Below are positions 34,060 to 43,263 of a stretch of DNA of 64,000 nucleotides, piece by piece. Source of the stretch: Azophilus sp965199705 (GTDB lineage: Bacteria > Pseudomonadota > Gammaproteobacteria > Pseudomonadales > Azotimanducaceae); assembly GCA_965199705.1 (NCBI GenBank), contig OZ241359.1, positions 2,790,001 through 2,854,000 of the forward strand, in the 5' to 3' direction. Numbering within the stretch: the first letter of the stretch is position 1; each line of letters begins with the position of its first letter. The notes under the pieces are model-generated. The model was given only the letters and a program-made list of their open reading frames with translations, ran no database searches and was not told the origin of the DNA. A program made the position numbers and the translations under genes.

Positions 34060-34859
34060 GTGTCCTGGATCGGATTCTGGAGCACAAGCGCCGGGAAGTC
34101 GATCAACGCAAGGCCGCGAACCCGGAACAGCAGCTGGCCGACGCCTGCGCCGCGCAGGCCCCGCCACGGGGCTTTGCGGCAGGGCTCTGCGCGCGCATCG
34201 AGCAGGATGAGCCGGCGGTGATCGCCGAGCTGAAGAGAGCCTCGCCAAGCCGAGGCGTCATGCGCCAGAACTACGCGCCAACCGAAATCGCCCGTCAGTA
34301 TCAACAAGCCGGCGCCGCCTGCCTTTCGGTGCTGACCGATGCGCAGTTCTTTCAGGGCGCAGATGCGCACCTGGTTGCTGCCAGACAGGCGACCTCGCTG
34401 CCGATTCTGCGCAAGGACTTTCTGATCGATCCCTATCAGGTATATGAAGCCAGAGCGCTCGGCGCCGACTGCGTCCTGCTGATCGTCAGCGCCCTGTCCG
34501 CCGGCGATCTGTCAGCCCTGCATCAGGCGGCAGAGTCCCTGGGAATGGATGTGTTGATCGAGGTGCATGACGCCACGGAACTCGATCTGGCGCTTGCGTT
34601 GCAGCCGCGTCTGATCGGCGTCAACAATCGCAACCTGGCGACCTTCGAGACGCGGATTGAAACCACGCTTGACCTGCTGGAGAAGATTCCTGACGCAGTG
34701 CTGACGGTGACCGAAAGCGGCATTCACACACCGCGTCAGGTCGAGCGATTGCGTGCCGCCGGCGTCAATGCCTTTCTGGTAGGCGAGGCCTTCATGCAGG
34801 CCGAGAACCCCGGACAGGCGCTCAGGGCGCTGTTCGGATTGCCCGATCAGATCCGATAG
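34056..34859 (+). CDS. trpC: Indole-3-glycerol phosphate synthase
   Basis: TrpC closes the indole ring from CdRP. The protein has 267 residues from a GTG at 34056, coupled to trpD by a 4-bp overlap. Landmarks of the TIM barrel are VIAELKRASPSRGVMR (about 54-69), SVLTDAQFFQGADAHLVAAR, LPILRKDFLIDPYQVYEARALGADCVLLI, GVNNRNLATFET and VTESGIHTPRQVERL. It is a stand-alone TrpC without a fused TrpF. It ends 13 bp inside the convergent coq7 gene. trpF, trpB and trpA are not in the window. Confidence 0.96.
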   Translation: MSVLDRILEHKRREVDQRKAANPEQQLADACAAQAPPRGFAAGLCARIEQDEPAVIAELKRASPSRGVMRQNYAPTEIARQYQQAGAACLSVLTDAQFFQGADAHLVAARQATSLPILRKDFLIDPYQVYEARALGADCVLLIVSALSAGDLSALHQAAESLGMDVLIEVHDATELDLALALQPRLIGVNNRNLATFETRIETTLDLLEKIPDAVLTVTESGIHTPRQVERLRAAGVNAFLVGEAFMQAENPGQALRALFGLPDQIR

Positions 34860-35467
34860 GAGGTCACCGTCATCAGCCTGGACGCCTGGGTCATGGCGCC
34901 CTTGACCAGAGCCGGGAAACGAATGCCGCCGGCGGCCAGGGCCCTGGCGCCATGCTCGGCCTCTTCGTCGCGCATCACGCGAAGAATTGCGCGGCTGCGG
35001 GTGTCATCCTCGGGCAGGGATGCAAGGTGCCGATCCAGATGCGCGCAGACCTGATCTTCGGTCGCTTCCACGAATCCGAGGCTCAGCCGGTCGCTGACCA
35101 GCCCGACGGCAGCGCCGATTGCGTAGGAACCAGCGTAGAAGAGCGGGTTGAGCAGACTCGGACGGGTTTCGAGTTCCCTGAGACGCTGAGCGCACCAGGC
35201 CAGGTGGTCCGATTCATCCCGCGCCGCCTCCTGCAGACTGGCCTTGATCGAAGCCTTGCGAGCCGTGGTCGCCTGACCATCGTACAGAGCCTGAGCGCAA
35301 ACCTCGCCTGAGTGGTTGACGCGCATCAGGCGCGCTGCGTGGGTACGCTGAGCAGCGTCCAGTTCGCCCTCGACAAGGTCACCAGCCGGGCTGGGGCGGC
35401 GCGCCACCAGATTGCCTGTCAGCGTTCTGAGCACGCGGTCAAACCTGACAATCACTCGATCCAGCAT
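34847..35467 (-). CDS. coq7: Ubiquinone biosynthesis hydroxylase Coq7
   Basis: Coq7 is a di-iron hydroxylase that acts on demethoxyubiquinol late in ubiquinone synthesis. The protein has 206 residues from the ATG at 35467 (MLDRVIVRFDRVLRTL). The carboxylate-bridged di-iron ligands lie in RVNHSGEVCAQALY, EAARDESDHLAWCAQRL, GFVEATEDQVCAHLDRHL and MRDEEAEHGARA, each with the expected Glu or ExxH pattern. The shape is that of a small four-helix bundle. Convergent with trpC. The presence of a Coq7 hydroxylase is consistent with a ubiquinone-using proteobacterium. Confidence 0.94.
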   Translation of the reverse strand: MLDRVIVRFDRVLRTLTGNLVARRPSPAGDLVEGELDAAQRTHAARLMRVNHSGEVCAQALYDGQATTARKASIKASLQEAARDESDHLAWCAQRLRELETRPSLLNPLFYAGSYAIGAAVGLVSDRLSLGFVEATEDQVCAHLDRHLASLPEDDTRSRAILRVMRDEEAEHGARALAAGGIRFPALVKGAMTQASRLMTVTSYRI

Positions 35468-35510
35468 GATCTTCTCCCAGGAGCCTGCGTCGCAGCAAAC
35501 CACCGGAGGC

Positions 35511-35855
35511 TCATCCGAGATGCGCCAATGGTCGCCCGCCAAGCAGATGCAGGTGAATGTGAAACACTGTCTGTCCGCCCTCGGCATTGCAATTCATCAC
35601 CAGGCGATAGCCGGCCTGATCGATCCCCCGCGCCCTGGCAATCGCCCGCGCCCGCCCTGCCATCGCGCCGATCAGGGACCACTCTTCTTCGCCCAGATCA
35701 TTGAGGGTGGCAATGTGCGCCCTGGGCACGATCAATACGTGCGTCGGCGCCTGCGGATTGATGTCGTTGAAGGCCATCAACCGATCGTCTTCATACAGGA
35801 AGTCCGTCTTCAACTCGCCGCTGGCGATCCTGCAAAAGATGCAGCCTTCAACCAT
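35511..35855 (-). CDS. HIT family (HinT-like) nucleotide hydrolase
   Basis: A 114-residue histidine-triad protein of the HinT branch, which hydrolyses AMP-lysine-type nucleoside phosphoramidates. CIFCRIASGELKTDFLYEDD opens the protein and HVLIVPRAHIATLNDL follows. The triad itself is VFHIHLHLLGGR (about 97-108) with the HxHxH pattern. It lies 43 bp upstream of coq7 on the same strand and may be co-transcribed with it. Confidence 0.93.
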   Translation of the reverse strand: MVEGCIFCRIASGELKTDFLYEDDRLMAFNDINPQAPTHVLIVPRAHIATLNDLGEEEWSLIGAMAGRARAIARARGIDQAGYRLVMNCNAEGGQTVFHIHLHLLGGRPLAHLG

Positions 35856-35999
35856 GCCAGGAACCCGCCCTGATCTCCCGGATGCCCATGAGATTACCGG
35901 ATTACGGGTGCAATTGCCCGCACGATCTTCCAGCCCCTTTCATCCGCTTGCAACAGGCATGAATGGGACAAGGCGCCCTGTGCATCGAACGCCTGGGCG

Positions 36000-36935
36000 T
36001 CAAGGCCCTTGCGATTCAAGATGTTCATCGACAGCCCAGGCATCAAAGCCCTTCTGAATCAAGATGAAAGCGGCCAGTGCCCGTTCTGCCCGCCGGCCGC
36101 CACATACCCGATAGGACTTGCCTGAGTCGAGGCGACTCGCCAGATCGCGCAGATCGGATACACGGTGCAGTGCGTCCAGATCCAGGGTTTCACCCAACGT
36201 TTGCGGGCTGCGGAAGCGAATGACCTGATCGGCAAGCAGCCTCAGGAAACGATCCTTGGGCAAACGCAGCACGATCCCGTCGGAAACCGCAGTGACTGTC
36301 GCGTTGCGGCGGGCATCGGTAATCAGCGCATCTTCGCCACAGAAGTCTCCTGCCGACAGGGCCGACAACACCTGCCCCTGCCTACGCACCTCGGCCTGGC
36401 CAGCTTTCAGAACCAGGAAGTCTTCCGCCAGAGCGCCTTCTTCCATCAGCACATCGCCCGGGCTGAAGGCTTCTGCTCGCCACTCCCGAAACAGCCTTTG
36501 CCACTGCGCGGGCGGCAAGCGACGCATCAGGGGCGCGCCAAGCAGGCGATGCGCCCAGAGTTCAGGATCATCGGCGACTGCCTCGGCCGAGGCGTCTGCT
36601 TGCGAAGTCAACATCGCCTCCGGCAGATGCAGCAATCGCACCCAGGAGAGAGTGCTGAGACCCTGGCGCCCCGGATACAGCGGGCGCCTTGCCGCGCGCG
36701 AGCGATGGGCGATGCGGCCGTCAGGCGCATACGTCCGAACCTTGCCGCGCAACAGCAGGAGGCTGCCCGCAAGCCGCTGGCCCGGCAGTAGCAGCCAGCG
36801 ACCGGGGGGTACGGTCAGCAGCCGCTGGGAGACCTGGCGCAGCTGCGCATCGTCCAGATTCGCCAGGACAGGGTAGCGCCTGAGGCGGACCAGCCCGTAT
36901 CTTGCGCCAAGACGCTGCTCAAATAGGTTTTTCAT
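36000..36935 (-). CDS. Cyclic-nucleotide-binding domain protein with C-terminal rhodanese-like domain
   Basis: A 311-residue protein from the ATG at 36935; the adjacent ATG at 36938 is equally possible. The first half (about 10-120) is a degenerate cNMP-binding domain (LRQVSQRLLTVPPGRWLLLPGQRLAGSLLLLRGKVRTY). A second, better one (about 140-230) has FSPGDVLMEEGALAEDFLVLKAGQAEVRR and GDFCGEDALITDARRNATVTAVS. The C-terminal 80 residues resemble a rhodanese fold, with YRVCGGRRAERALAAFILIQKGF, where the Cys is at the catalytic position. No DNA-binding helix-turn-helix is seen, so it is unlikely to be a CRP-type transcription factor. Its partner is unknown. An intergenic stretch of about 220 bp separates it from purD. 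Confidence 0.75.
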   Translation of the reverse strand: MKNLFEQRLGARYGLVRLRRYPVLANLDDAQLRQVSQRLLTVPPGRWLLLPGQRLAGSLLLLRGKVRTYAPDGRIAHRSRAARRPLYPGRQGLSTLSWVRLLHLPEAMLTSQADASAEAVADDPELWAHRLLGAPLMRRLPPAQWQRLFREWRAEAFSPGDVLMEEGALAEDFLVLKAGQAEVRRQGQVLSALSAGDFCGEDALITDARRNATVTAVSDGIVLRLPKDRFLRLLADQVIRFRSPQTLGETLDLDALHRVSDLRDLASRLDSGKSYRVCGGRRAERALAAFILIQKGFDAWAVDEHLESQGP

Positions 36936-37156
36936 CATATTTTTCAATTTATTACATGCTACTTCGAGGCACTGTCCCGGAAGACGGTCTGCGCTGGCAA
37001 CCCCGGCGCCATATACGGGTTGGAGTTTTACCGAAGTGTGCTGGCGGCAGAGCCAGCTATCGCTGAAGTTCGTGTAGGCAATCTGCCCGGATGTCGGTGC
37101 GCCTGGTGGGATGGTCACGCGACCGGAACGGCATCGGCGCCTGCCTGACAAGTGAG

Positions 37157-38443
37157 TCAGCGCAGCGCCCGGTAGCCAATGTCAGTACGGAAGCGCTGAC
37201 TACCCCAATCGATCCCGGCGACCCCGGCGTAGGCCCTCTGCCGGGCCTCGCGCACATCGGCGCCAAGCGCGGTCACGCATAGCACCCGGCCACCGCTAGT
37301 GACCACATCGCCGCCCTTGATTCGGGCGCCGGCATGAAAGACCTTGCAGTTGCCGTCCTGCGCCTGACCCAACCCGCGAATCACCTGGCCACTGGCCACC
37401 GGCCCCGGATAGCCGTCGGCGGCCATGACCACACCCAGAGCGGCCCGTTCATCCCAGTCGAGCCTGACCTCATGCAGGCGACCGCGCAATGCCGCCAGGC
37501 AGGCCGCCGCCAGATCGGAGCGCAGGCGCAACAGCAGCGGCTGCGCCTCCGGGTCGCCAAGACGGCAGTTGAATTCGATGACCCGGGGAGCGCCGTCCTC
37601 GGACATCATCAAGCCCGCATAGAGAAAACCGACGAAGGGCGCGCCTTCTGCCGCCATACCGGCCAGAGTGGGCCGGATCACCTCATCCATGATTCGACGA
37701 TGCGCACGGGCATCGACGACCGGCGCCGGCGAATAGGCCCCCATACCACCGGTATTGGGGCCCTGATCACCATCGAAAGCTGCCTTGTGATCCTGGGAAC
37801 TGGCCAGGGGCAGGGCCGTCTGACCATCGCACAAGGCGATGAAGCTGGCTTCCTCACCGGCCAGAAACTCTTCGATCACAACCCGGCGCCCGGCCCCGCC
37901 AAAGGCCTCGCCAGAGAGCATGGACGCCAGGGCGTCATGCGCTTCTTCCTCACTGTGCGCCAGGATCACGCCCTTGCCGGCCGCCAGGCCATCCGCCTTG
38001 ATGACGACGGGCGCCGCCCCCATGCTCAGGCGCTGGCGCACATACGCATTCGCCGCATCAAGATCGGCGAAGGTCTCGGACGCCGCTGTGGGGATGCCAT
38101 GCCGCTGCAGGAACGCCTTGGCGAAAGCCTTGGATCCCTCCAGCCGGGCAGCGTCTCGGCTCGGGCCGAAGCAGGCCAGGCCAAGCTGCTCGAAGTGATC
38201 GGTGAATCCGGCAACCAGGGGCGCTTCCGGCCCCACGATCGTGAGGTCAATGTCCGCATCCCCGGCAAAACCGGCCAATCCGTCGAAGTCATCCGCGGCA
38301 ATTGGCAGGTTTTCGACCTTGTGCTCCAGCGTCGTCCCCGCATTGCCCGGCGCAACATACACCCGGCTGACGGAATCCGCCTGACTGATGCGCCAGGCCA
38401 GCGCGTGTTCGCGTCCGCCGCTGCCCGTAATCAGTACCTTCAA
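37157..38443 (-). CDS. purD: Phosphoribosylamine--glycine ligase
   Basis: PurD makes glycinamide ribonucleotide in purine synthesis. The protein has 428 residues, with KVLITGSGGREHALAWRI at the N-terminus and GPEAPLVAGFTDHFEQLG. The ATP-grasp signature GKGVILAHSEEEA and RVIEFNCRLGDPEAQPLL (metal-binding Glu and Asn) follow, then a C-terminal domain. It lies downstream of purH with a 31-bp gap. The purH-purD order is usual in gammaproteobacteria. Confidence 0.96.
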   Translation of the reverse strand: MKVLITGSGGREHALAWRISQADSVSRVYVAPGNAGTTLEHKVENLPIAADDFDGLAGFAGDADIDLTIVGPEAPLVAGFTDHFEQLGLACFGPSRDAARLEGSKAFAKAFLQRHGIPTAASETFADLDAANAYVRQRLSMGAAPVVIKADGLAAGKGVILAHSEEEAHDALASMLSGEAFGGAGRRVVIEEFLAGEEASFIALCDGQTALPLASSQDHKAAFDGDQGPNTGGMGAYSPAPVVDARAHRRIMDEVIRPTLAGMAAEGAPFVGFLYAGLMMSEDGAPRVIEFNCRLGDPEAQPLLLRLRSDLAAACLAALRGRLHEVRLDWDERAALGVVMAADGYPGPVASGQVIRGLGQAQDGNCKVFHAGARIKGGDVVTSGGRVLCVTALGADVREARQRAYAGVAGIDWGSQRFRTDIGYRALR

Positions 38444-38474
38444 TGCCAGGCGCCCCCTTGACGCACTCTGCGAG

Positions 38475-40034
38475 TCAATGCCGAAAGAGGCGCTTGCCGG
38501 TGAACAGCATCGCCATGTCGTGTTCGTTCGCCGCGGCGATCACTTCTTCGTCCCGACGCGACCCCCCTGGCTGAATGACCGCGCGCACGCCCGCTTCCGC
38601 CGCCGCGTCTATCCCGTCACGAAAGGGAAAGAAGGCATCCGACGCCATGACGCAGCCGGCGCTGCCGGGTGCGGACCCGGCTGCCTGAAGGCCGGCAATG
38701 CGCACACTCTGCACCCGGCTCATCTGGCCGGCGCCAACGCCAAGCGTGCAGGCGTCCAGCGCATGGACAATCGCGTTGGATTTGACAAAGCGCACCACCT
38801 GCCAGGCGAATTCGAGATCGCGCCTTTCGCCTGCATCCGGCGCTCGGCGCGTCACTTGGCGCCATTGCCCGACAACAGCATTGTCCGTCGCGGTAGCCGC
38901 CCGCTCGGAAGCATCCACGGTCTGCGCCAGAATGCCTCCGGCTGCCGACTTGATCTCCAGATCTGCGCCAGGCGGTGCGGGTTGCCCACACGCCAGAATT
39001 CGCACATTCGCCTTGGCCGAAGCCGCGGCCTCGGCATCCGGTGCGATGGCCGGCGCCAGTATCACCTCGACGAACTGGTTGTCCAGAACGGTCGTCAGGG
39101 CGCCTGCATCCAGCGGTCGGTTGAACGCGATCACCGCGCCAAAGGCAGAGGTGGGATCGGCCGTGAACGCCCGCTGGTAGGCCGTGGTCAGGTCTGCGCC
39201 AAGGGCAACGCCGCATGGGTTCGCATGTTTGACCAGCACGCAGGCCGGCTCCGGGAACCCCTGCACGCAGGCCCAGGCGGCGTCCGCATCGACGAGATTG
39301 TTGAACGAGAGCGGCTTGCCGCACAGCTGGCGGGCGCCGGCGACCGTGCCCGGCTCAGCCGCGCCCTGAACATAGAAGGCCGCGGCCTGATGCGGATTTT
39401 CTCCATAACGCAGCACTTGCGTTCGCTCGGCAGTGACCAGCAGGCGTTCGGGCAGCAACTGCGTCCGATCAAACCAGCGGGCGATTGCGGCGTCATATTC
39501 AGCCGTATGCTGAAACGCCTTGCGTGCGAACCGCCGACGCATGTCAGCATCGACCGCGCCACTGCGCCAGGCGCGAATCAGTTCTGGATAGTCCGCCGGA
39601 TCGACGGCTACCAGCACATCCGCATGATTCTTGGCCGCAGAGCGAATCAAGGCCGGCCCGCCGATGTCGATCTGTTCGATAACGTCGGCCTCAGGCGCCC
39701 CGCAAGCGACTGTCTCGGTAAAGGGATAGAGGTTGACCACAACCAGATCAATGGGCGAAACGCCCGCCGCCGCCATGACTGCCCCATCCTGCTGGCGCCG
39801 GCCAAGAATGCCGCCGTGAATCTTCGGGTGCAGCGTTTTCACGCGGCCATCCATCATTTCCGGCCAGCCGGTGTGCTCGGATACCTCGGTGACGGGCAGA
39901 TTCGCCTGGCGCAACGCTCGCCAGGTGCCGCCGGTGGCCAGCAGACCCATGCCAGCTTCCGCCAGCGCGCTGGCGAGCTCCGTCAGGCCGGTCTTGTCGG
40001 AGACGCTGAGCAGCGCCAGGCCGGAGGACGTCAC
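38475..40034 (-). CDS. purH: Bifunctional AICAR transformylase/IMP cyclohydrolase
   Basis: PurH carries out the last two steps of IMP synthesis. The protein has 519 residues from a GTG at 40034 (VTSSGLALLSVSDKTGLTELA), close to the family's usual 520-530. The N-terminal cyclohydrolase shows GLLATGGTWRALR and VKTLHPKIHGGILGRR. The C-terminal transformylase has YGENPHQAAAFYV, VLVKHANPCGVALG and SDAFFPFRDGIDAA. The start overlaps the accB stop by 4 bp. That is odd, because accC, prmA, dusB and fis usually come between accB and purH. Confidence 0.96.
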   Translation of the reverse strand: MTSSGLALLSVSDKTGLTELASALAEAGMGLLATGGTWRALRQANLPVTEVSEHTGWPEMMDGRVKTLHPKIHGGILGRRQQDGAVMAAAGVSPIDLVVVNLYPFTETVACGAPEADVIEQIDIGGPALIRSAAKNHADVLVAVDPADYPELIRAWRSGAVDADMRRRFARKAFQHTAEYDAAIARWFDRTQLLPERLLVTAERTQVLRYGENPHQAAAFYVQGAAEPGTVAGARQLCGKPLSFNNLVDADAAWACVQGFPEPACVLVKHANPCGVALGADLTTAYQRAFTADPTSAFGAVIAFNRPLDAGALTTVLDNQFVEVILAPAIAPDAEAAASAKANVRILACGQPAPPGADLEIKSAAGGILAQTVDASERAATATDNAVVGQWRQVTRRAPDAGERRDLEFAWQVVRFVKSNAIVHALDACTLGVGAGQMSRVQSVRIAGLQAAGSAPGSAGCVMASDAFFPFRDGIDAAAEAGVRAVIQPGGSRRDEEVIAAANEHDMAMLFTGKRLFRH

Positions 40035-40510
40035 CTTTCGTCTGTCGCCGAAACCAGAGTTTCCACGCGAAACAGCGGTTGTCCGGCAGTAACCGGCTCG
40101 CCGTCCACCGCCAGCACTTCGGAAATCCGGCCGCCCACCTCCGAAGGAATCTCGTGCATCATCTTCATGCTCTCGATGATACACAGGACATCGCCCGCCC
40201 TGACTCTGGCGCCGACCGGCGCGAACGGCATTGCGCCGGGCGTGGGCGACAGATAGAAGGCGCCGGCCATGGGCGCGGCAACTGTCACTCTCGGCAACAC
40301 GCCCGGCGACTTGCCCTCCGCGGCTGGCGGCTGCGCTTCCGGCGCCGCAGGCTGTCCGGAATCCACCTCTGGCGCCGGCAACTGAACCGAACGCTGACGC
40401 TGGCGCACGATGCGCACCGCCTCTTCGCCTTCCTTCAGCTCAAGTTCCGCCAGATCAGCGTCCGCCGCCAACTCGATCAGCTTCTTGACCTTGCGAAGAT
40501 CCATGCTCAC
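40031..40510 (-). CDS. accB: Biotin carboxyl carrier protein of acetyl-CoA carboxylase
   Basis: AccB carries the biotin that shuttles carboxylate between AccC and AccDA in fatty-acid synthesis. The protein has 159 residues. The N-terminus (MDLRKVKKLIELAADADLAELELKEGEEAVRI) is the usual helical segment. A Pro/Ala linker follows, then the biotinyl domain with the biotinylated lysine in IIESMKMMHEI and the thumb around SPTPGAMPFAPVGARV. aroQ is 25 bp upstream. accC, normally the next gene, is missing and purH overlaps the stop instead. Confidence 0.96.
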   Translation of the reverse strand: MSMDLRKVKKLIELAADADLAELELKEGEEAVRIVRQRQRSVQLPAPEVDSGQPAAPEAQPPAAEGKSPGVLPRVTVAAPMAGAFYLSPTPGAMPFAPVGARVRAGDVLCIIESMKMMHEIPSEVGGRISEVLAVDGEPVTAGQPLFRVETLVSATDER

Positions 40511-40535
40511 ACGCCCGGGTTCACGCCCTGCCGCC

Positions 40536-40985
40536 TCATGCCGACCCGGATTCCGCCAGACTGTCCATCAGATAGTCCAGGGCATACCAGTAACCGGAAG
40601 TCTGCAATCCAGAGATGACCCCGAGCGCTATGTCCGACAAATGGGACGTGCGTCGAAACGGCTCCCGGGCATGGACATTGCTGAGATGGACCTCGACAAA
40701 GGGCGTCCCCACGCCGAGCAGGGCATCGCGTAACGCAATGCTGGTATGTGTCAGGGCGCCGGGATTGATGACGATGCCGGCAACCGAGCCACGGCCCCGG
40801 TGCACAAGGTCGATCAATTCGTGTTCGGCGTTCGATTGGAAGAAATCGACTTGATGGCCGCGCGAACGCACATGGTCATGCAATTGCGCATGCAGTTCGT
40901 CCAGGCTGGTGCGGCCATAGATTTCCGGCTCCCGCTCACCGAGCAGGTTCAGGTTCGGGCCCTGCAGAACACGCAGATTCAGCAT
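40536..40985 (-). CDS. aroQ: 3-dehydroquinate dehydratase, type II
   Basis: AroQ is the type II dehydroquinase of the shikimate pathway. The protein has 149 residues from the ATG at 40985 (MLNLRVLQGPNLNLLGEREPEIYG); an ATG at 41006 would add seven residues. The catalytic Tyr is in REPEIYGRTSLDEL. DFFQSNAEHELIDLVH, INPGALTHTSIALRDAL and VEVHLSNVHAREPFR supply the substrate-binding Asn and His residues. dsbD-aroQ-accB is a common gammaproteobacterial order. An AT-rich stretch of about 75 bp (41007-41083) upstream is the likely promoter region, but I cannot fix boxes in it. Confidence 0.95.
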   Translation of the reverse strand: MLNLRVLQGPNLNLLGEREPEIYGRTSLDELHAQLHDHVRSRGHQVDFFQSNAEHELIDLVHRGRGSVAGIVINPGALTHTSIALRDALLGVGTPFVEVHLSNVHAREPFRRTSHLSDIALGVISGLQTSGYWYALDYLMDSLAESGSA

Positions 40986-41083
40986 CGAAAGCACTCGATC
41001 TGACACATGGAATACACGTGAGATACTAACATTTTAACTGCACGTTAAGCACACAAAGACGACTTTATCGCTTCTTTCAGAGA

Positions 41084-43018
41084 TCATGAGCGCGGCCGCG
41101 ACCTGAGCCGACGCAAGTGTGCGCTCAGTTCCGGCGCATCGACCTCGCCCTGCAGCCGCGCTTCGACCAGCTCTTGCCCCGTGCGGTCGAAGAACAGCAG
41201 GCTCGGTGGGCCGAACAGGCCGTAGGCATCAAGCAGCGCCTTGTCCTCAGCCGTGTTGCGCGTCACGTCCGCGCGCAGCAGATGGAATTCGGCAAGCGCA
41301 GCCGCCACCTCCGGCTGCGGAAATACGGAATGCTCCATGATCTTGCAGGATATGCACCAGTCGGCGTAGAGATCGAGAATCGCCAGCTTGTCTGCGGCAG
41401 CCGCCAGCGTCAGTTCCGTCTGAAGCTCTGGCAGGTCGGCAACCGGACGCCAGGCCAGTGTCGCAGCTTCAGCAGAAGACGAGGTGGAAGAAGCAGAGAC
41501 GCCCAGCGCTGCAAGGGGGCGCAGTGGGTCGCGTGCGCCGCTGGCAGCGCCCACCAGCAAGAGGCTGCCGCAGAGCAGGCCGACAAGGCCCGTCGCCTGC
41601 CAGAGACGGCCCCAGCCGCTCTGCGGGGCCCGGTCCAGAGCGCCGAGATAGCACCCGGAACCAATCAGCAACAGGGCCCAGAGCGCCAGGGTAGCTGGCG
41701 CCGGCAGAACGCGCTCCAGCAACCAGATGGCGGTGGCCAGCAGCAGGACGCCGAATACCGCCTTGACGGCATCCATCCAGGCGCCGGCCCTGGGCAGGAG
41801 GTGGCCGCCGCTGGCGCCGACGATCAGCAAGGGCGCGCCCATGCCCAATCCAAGCGCCAGCAAGGCACTGCCGCCGTAAAGGACATCGCCGGTGGCGCCA
41901 ATGTGCACCAGGGCGCCGGCGAGCGGCGCGGAGACACAAGGCGAGACCACCAGCGTTGATAGCACGCCCATGCCGGCCACGCTCCAATGCTTGCCGCCCC
42001 CCAGCCGCTGGCCCTGGCGGTCCACGGTCTGCTGCCAACGCTGCGGCAGGCGCAATTCGTAGAACCCGAACATGCTGAGCGCCAGGGCAACGAAGAGCGC
42101 GGCCAGGAGTGTCAGGACGAGCGGCGCCTGCAATGCGGCCTGTAGATTCAGGCGAGCGCCGAATAGCCCCATCAGCGTACCCAGAATGGCGTAGGTCACC
42201 GCCATGCCGGACACATAGGACAGTGACAGGGTCAGGGCGCGAACCCGGGTGACCTGAGAGCCTTCACCGACGATGATGCTGGAGAGAATCGGAACCATCG
42301 GCAGCACGCAGGGCGTGAAGGTGAGGCCAACACCAGCCAGAAAGAAGAGAAGCAGGGTGAGTGGCAGGCTCGAATCGGCGAGCAGTGCCGCCAATCGCTG
42401 CTGCGTGGTCATCGGCTCCGGCTCTGCCGCCGACGCCGTGGCTGGTGGGGGTTCTGGCGAGGCCGCGCTGCTGGCCGGCAGCGTTTCACCCAGGGAGCCA
42501 GCGCCAGAAAACCCGACGCGGCGACGCTCGGGCGGATAGCAGAGTCCGGCTTCCGCGCATCCCTGAAAGGAGATGATCGCCTCGCTCGGCACACCCTGCC
42601 CGATGATCTTCGCACGCGCCTGCACGGACTGGTAATAGACCTCCACCTCGCCGAAGAATTCGTCGCGCTTGCGTTTTCCTTCGGGCAGCTCGACCGGCGC
42701 CAGCGCCAGCCCGGCGCCAGCAGGCAACTCGAATTCGAATCGGTGTCGATACAGGTAATAGCCGTCCGGCATGGTCCATTGCGCCACCAGCGCCTCGTCA
42801 GCATCCAGCCAGGCGCCGAACCGGAATGCCTGATCCGCAGGCAGAAACTCGGGCTCCGCCGTCAGCGCCGGCAAGTCGGCTGTGCGCCCGACCGAGGCCA
42901 GCGCCAAGCCGATCAGACAGATGACCAGTGCCGTCCCCGGCCATCCGACGCGGGCCCGGACGCACCGGAGCAAGGCCCCTGGCGCCCTGGCCTGGCAAGT
43001 TTCCGACCCAGCGCTCAC
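41084..43018 (-). CDS. dsbD: Thiol:disulfide interchange protein DsbD
   Basis: DsbD passes electrons from cytoplasmic thioredoxin across the inner membrane to DsbC, DsbE or CcmG. The predicted protein is 644 residues from a GTG at 43018; a TTG at 42973 is an alternative. A signal peptide is visible (TALVICLIGLALASVGRTA). The N-terminal alpha domain has paired cysteines in ISFQGCAEAGLCYPPERR. The eight-helix membrane domain has FTPCVLPMVPILSSIIVGEG and VVSPCVSAPLAGALV. The C-terminal thioredoxin domain has YADWCISCKIMEHSVF (CxxC). All three redox pairs are intact. The frame continues upstream without a convincing start, so the 5' end is uncertain. Confidence 0.92.
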   Translation of the reverse strand: MSAGSETCQARAPGALLRCVRARVGWPGTALVICLIGLALASVGRTADLPALTAEPEFLPADQAFRFGAWLDADEALVAQWTMPDGYYLYRHRFEFELPAGAGLALAPVELPEGKRKRDEFFGEVEVYYQSVQARAKIIGQGVPSEAIISFQGCAEAGLCYPPERRRVGFSGAGSLGETLPASSAASPEPPPATASAAEPEPMTTQQRLAALLADSSLPLTLLLFFLAGVGLTFTPCVLPMVPILSSIIVGEGSQVTRVRALTLSLSYVSGMAVTYAILGTLMGLFGARLNLQAALQAPLVLTLLAALFVALALSMFGFYELRLPQRWQQTVDRQGQRLGGGKHWSVAGMGVLSTLVVSPCVSAPLAGALVHIGATGDVLYGGSALLALGLGMGAPLLIVGASGGHLLPRAGAWMDAVKAVFGVLLLATAIWLLERVLPAPATLALWALLLIGSGCYLGALDRAPQSGWGRLWQATGLVGLLCGSLLLVGAASGARDPLRPLAALGVSASSTSSSAEAATLAWRPVADLPELQTELTLAAAADKLAILDLYADWCISCKIMEHSVFPQPEVAAALAEFHLLRADVTRNTAEDKALLDAYGLFGPPSLLFFDRTGQELVEARLQGEVDAPELSAHLRRLRSRPRS

Positions 43019-43263
43019 GCAATCGCCATCTTGCGCCGGCTCAAGACATGCTCCCAATCTCACACCAACACCTTCCTGACCGCTTTCCCGAATCCAGTAT
43101 CTGCCCCAAACATGGCAACCCGCTCTCAAGCAAGGCAGAATGGCTATTGTGCCACCTGTTGCGAAAGGCGCGCAGGCGGCGCAGACCGGATTCGGAACGG
43201 GACGTCGAAATCGGAGGCAACCGATTGCAAGGCAAGGCAAACAATCCCGTTCCTTCAGCGCCC

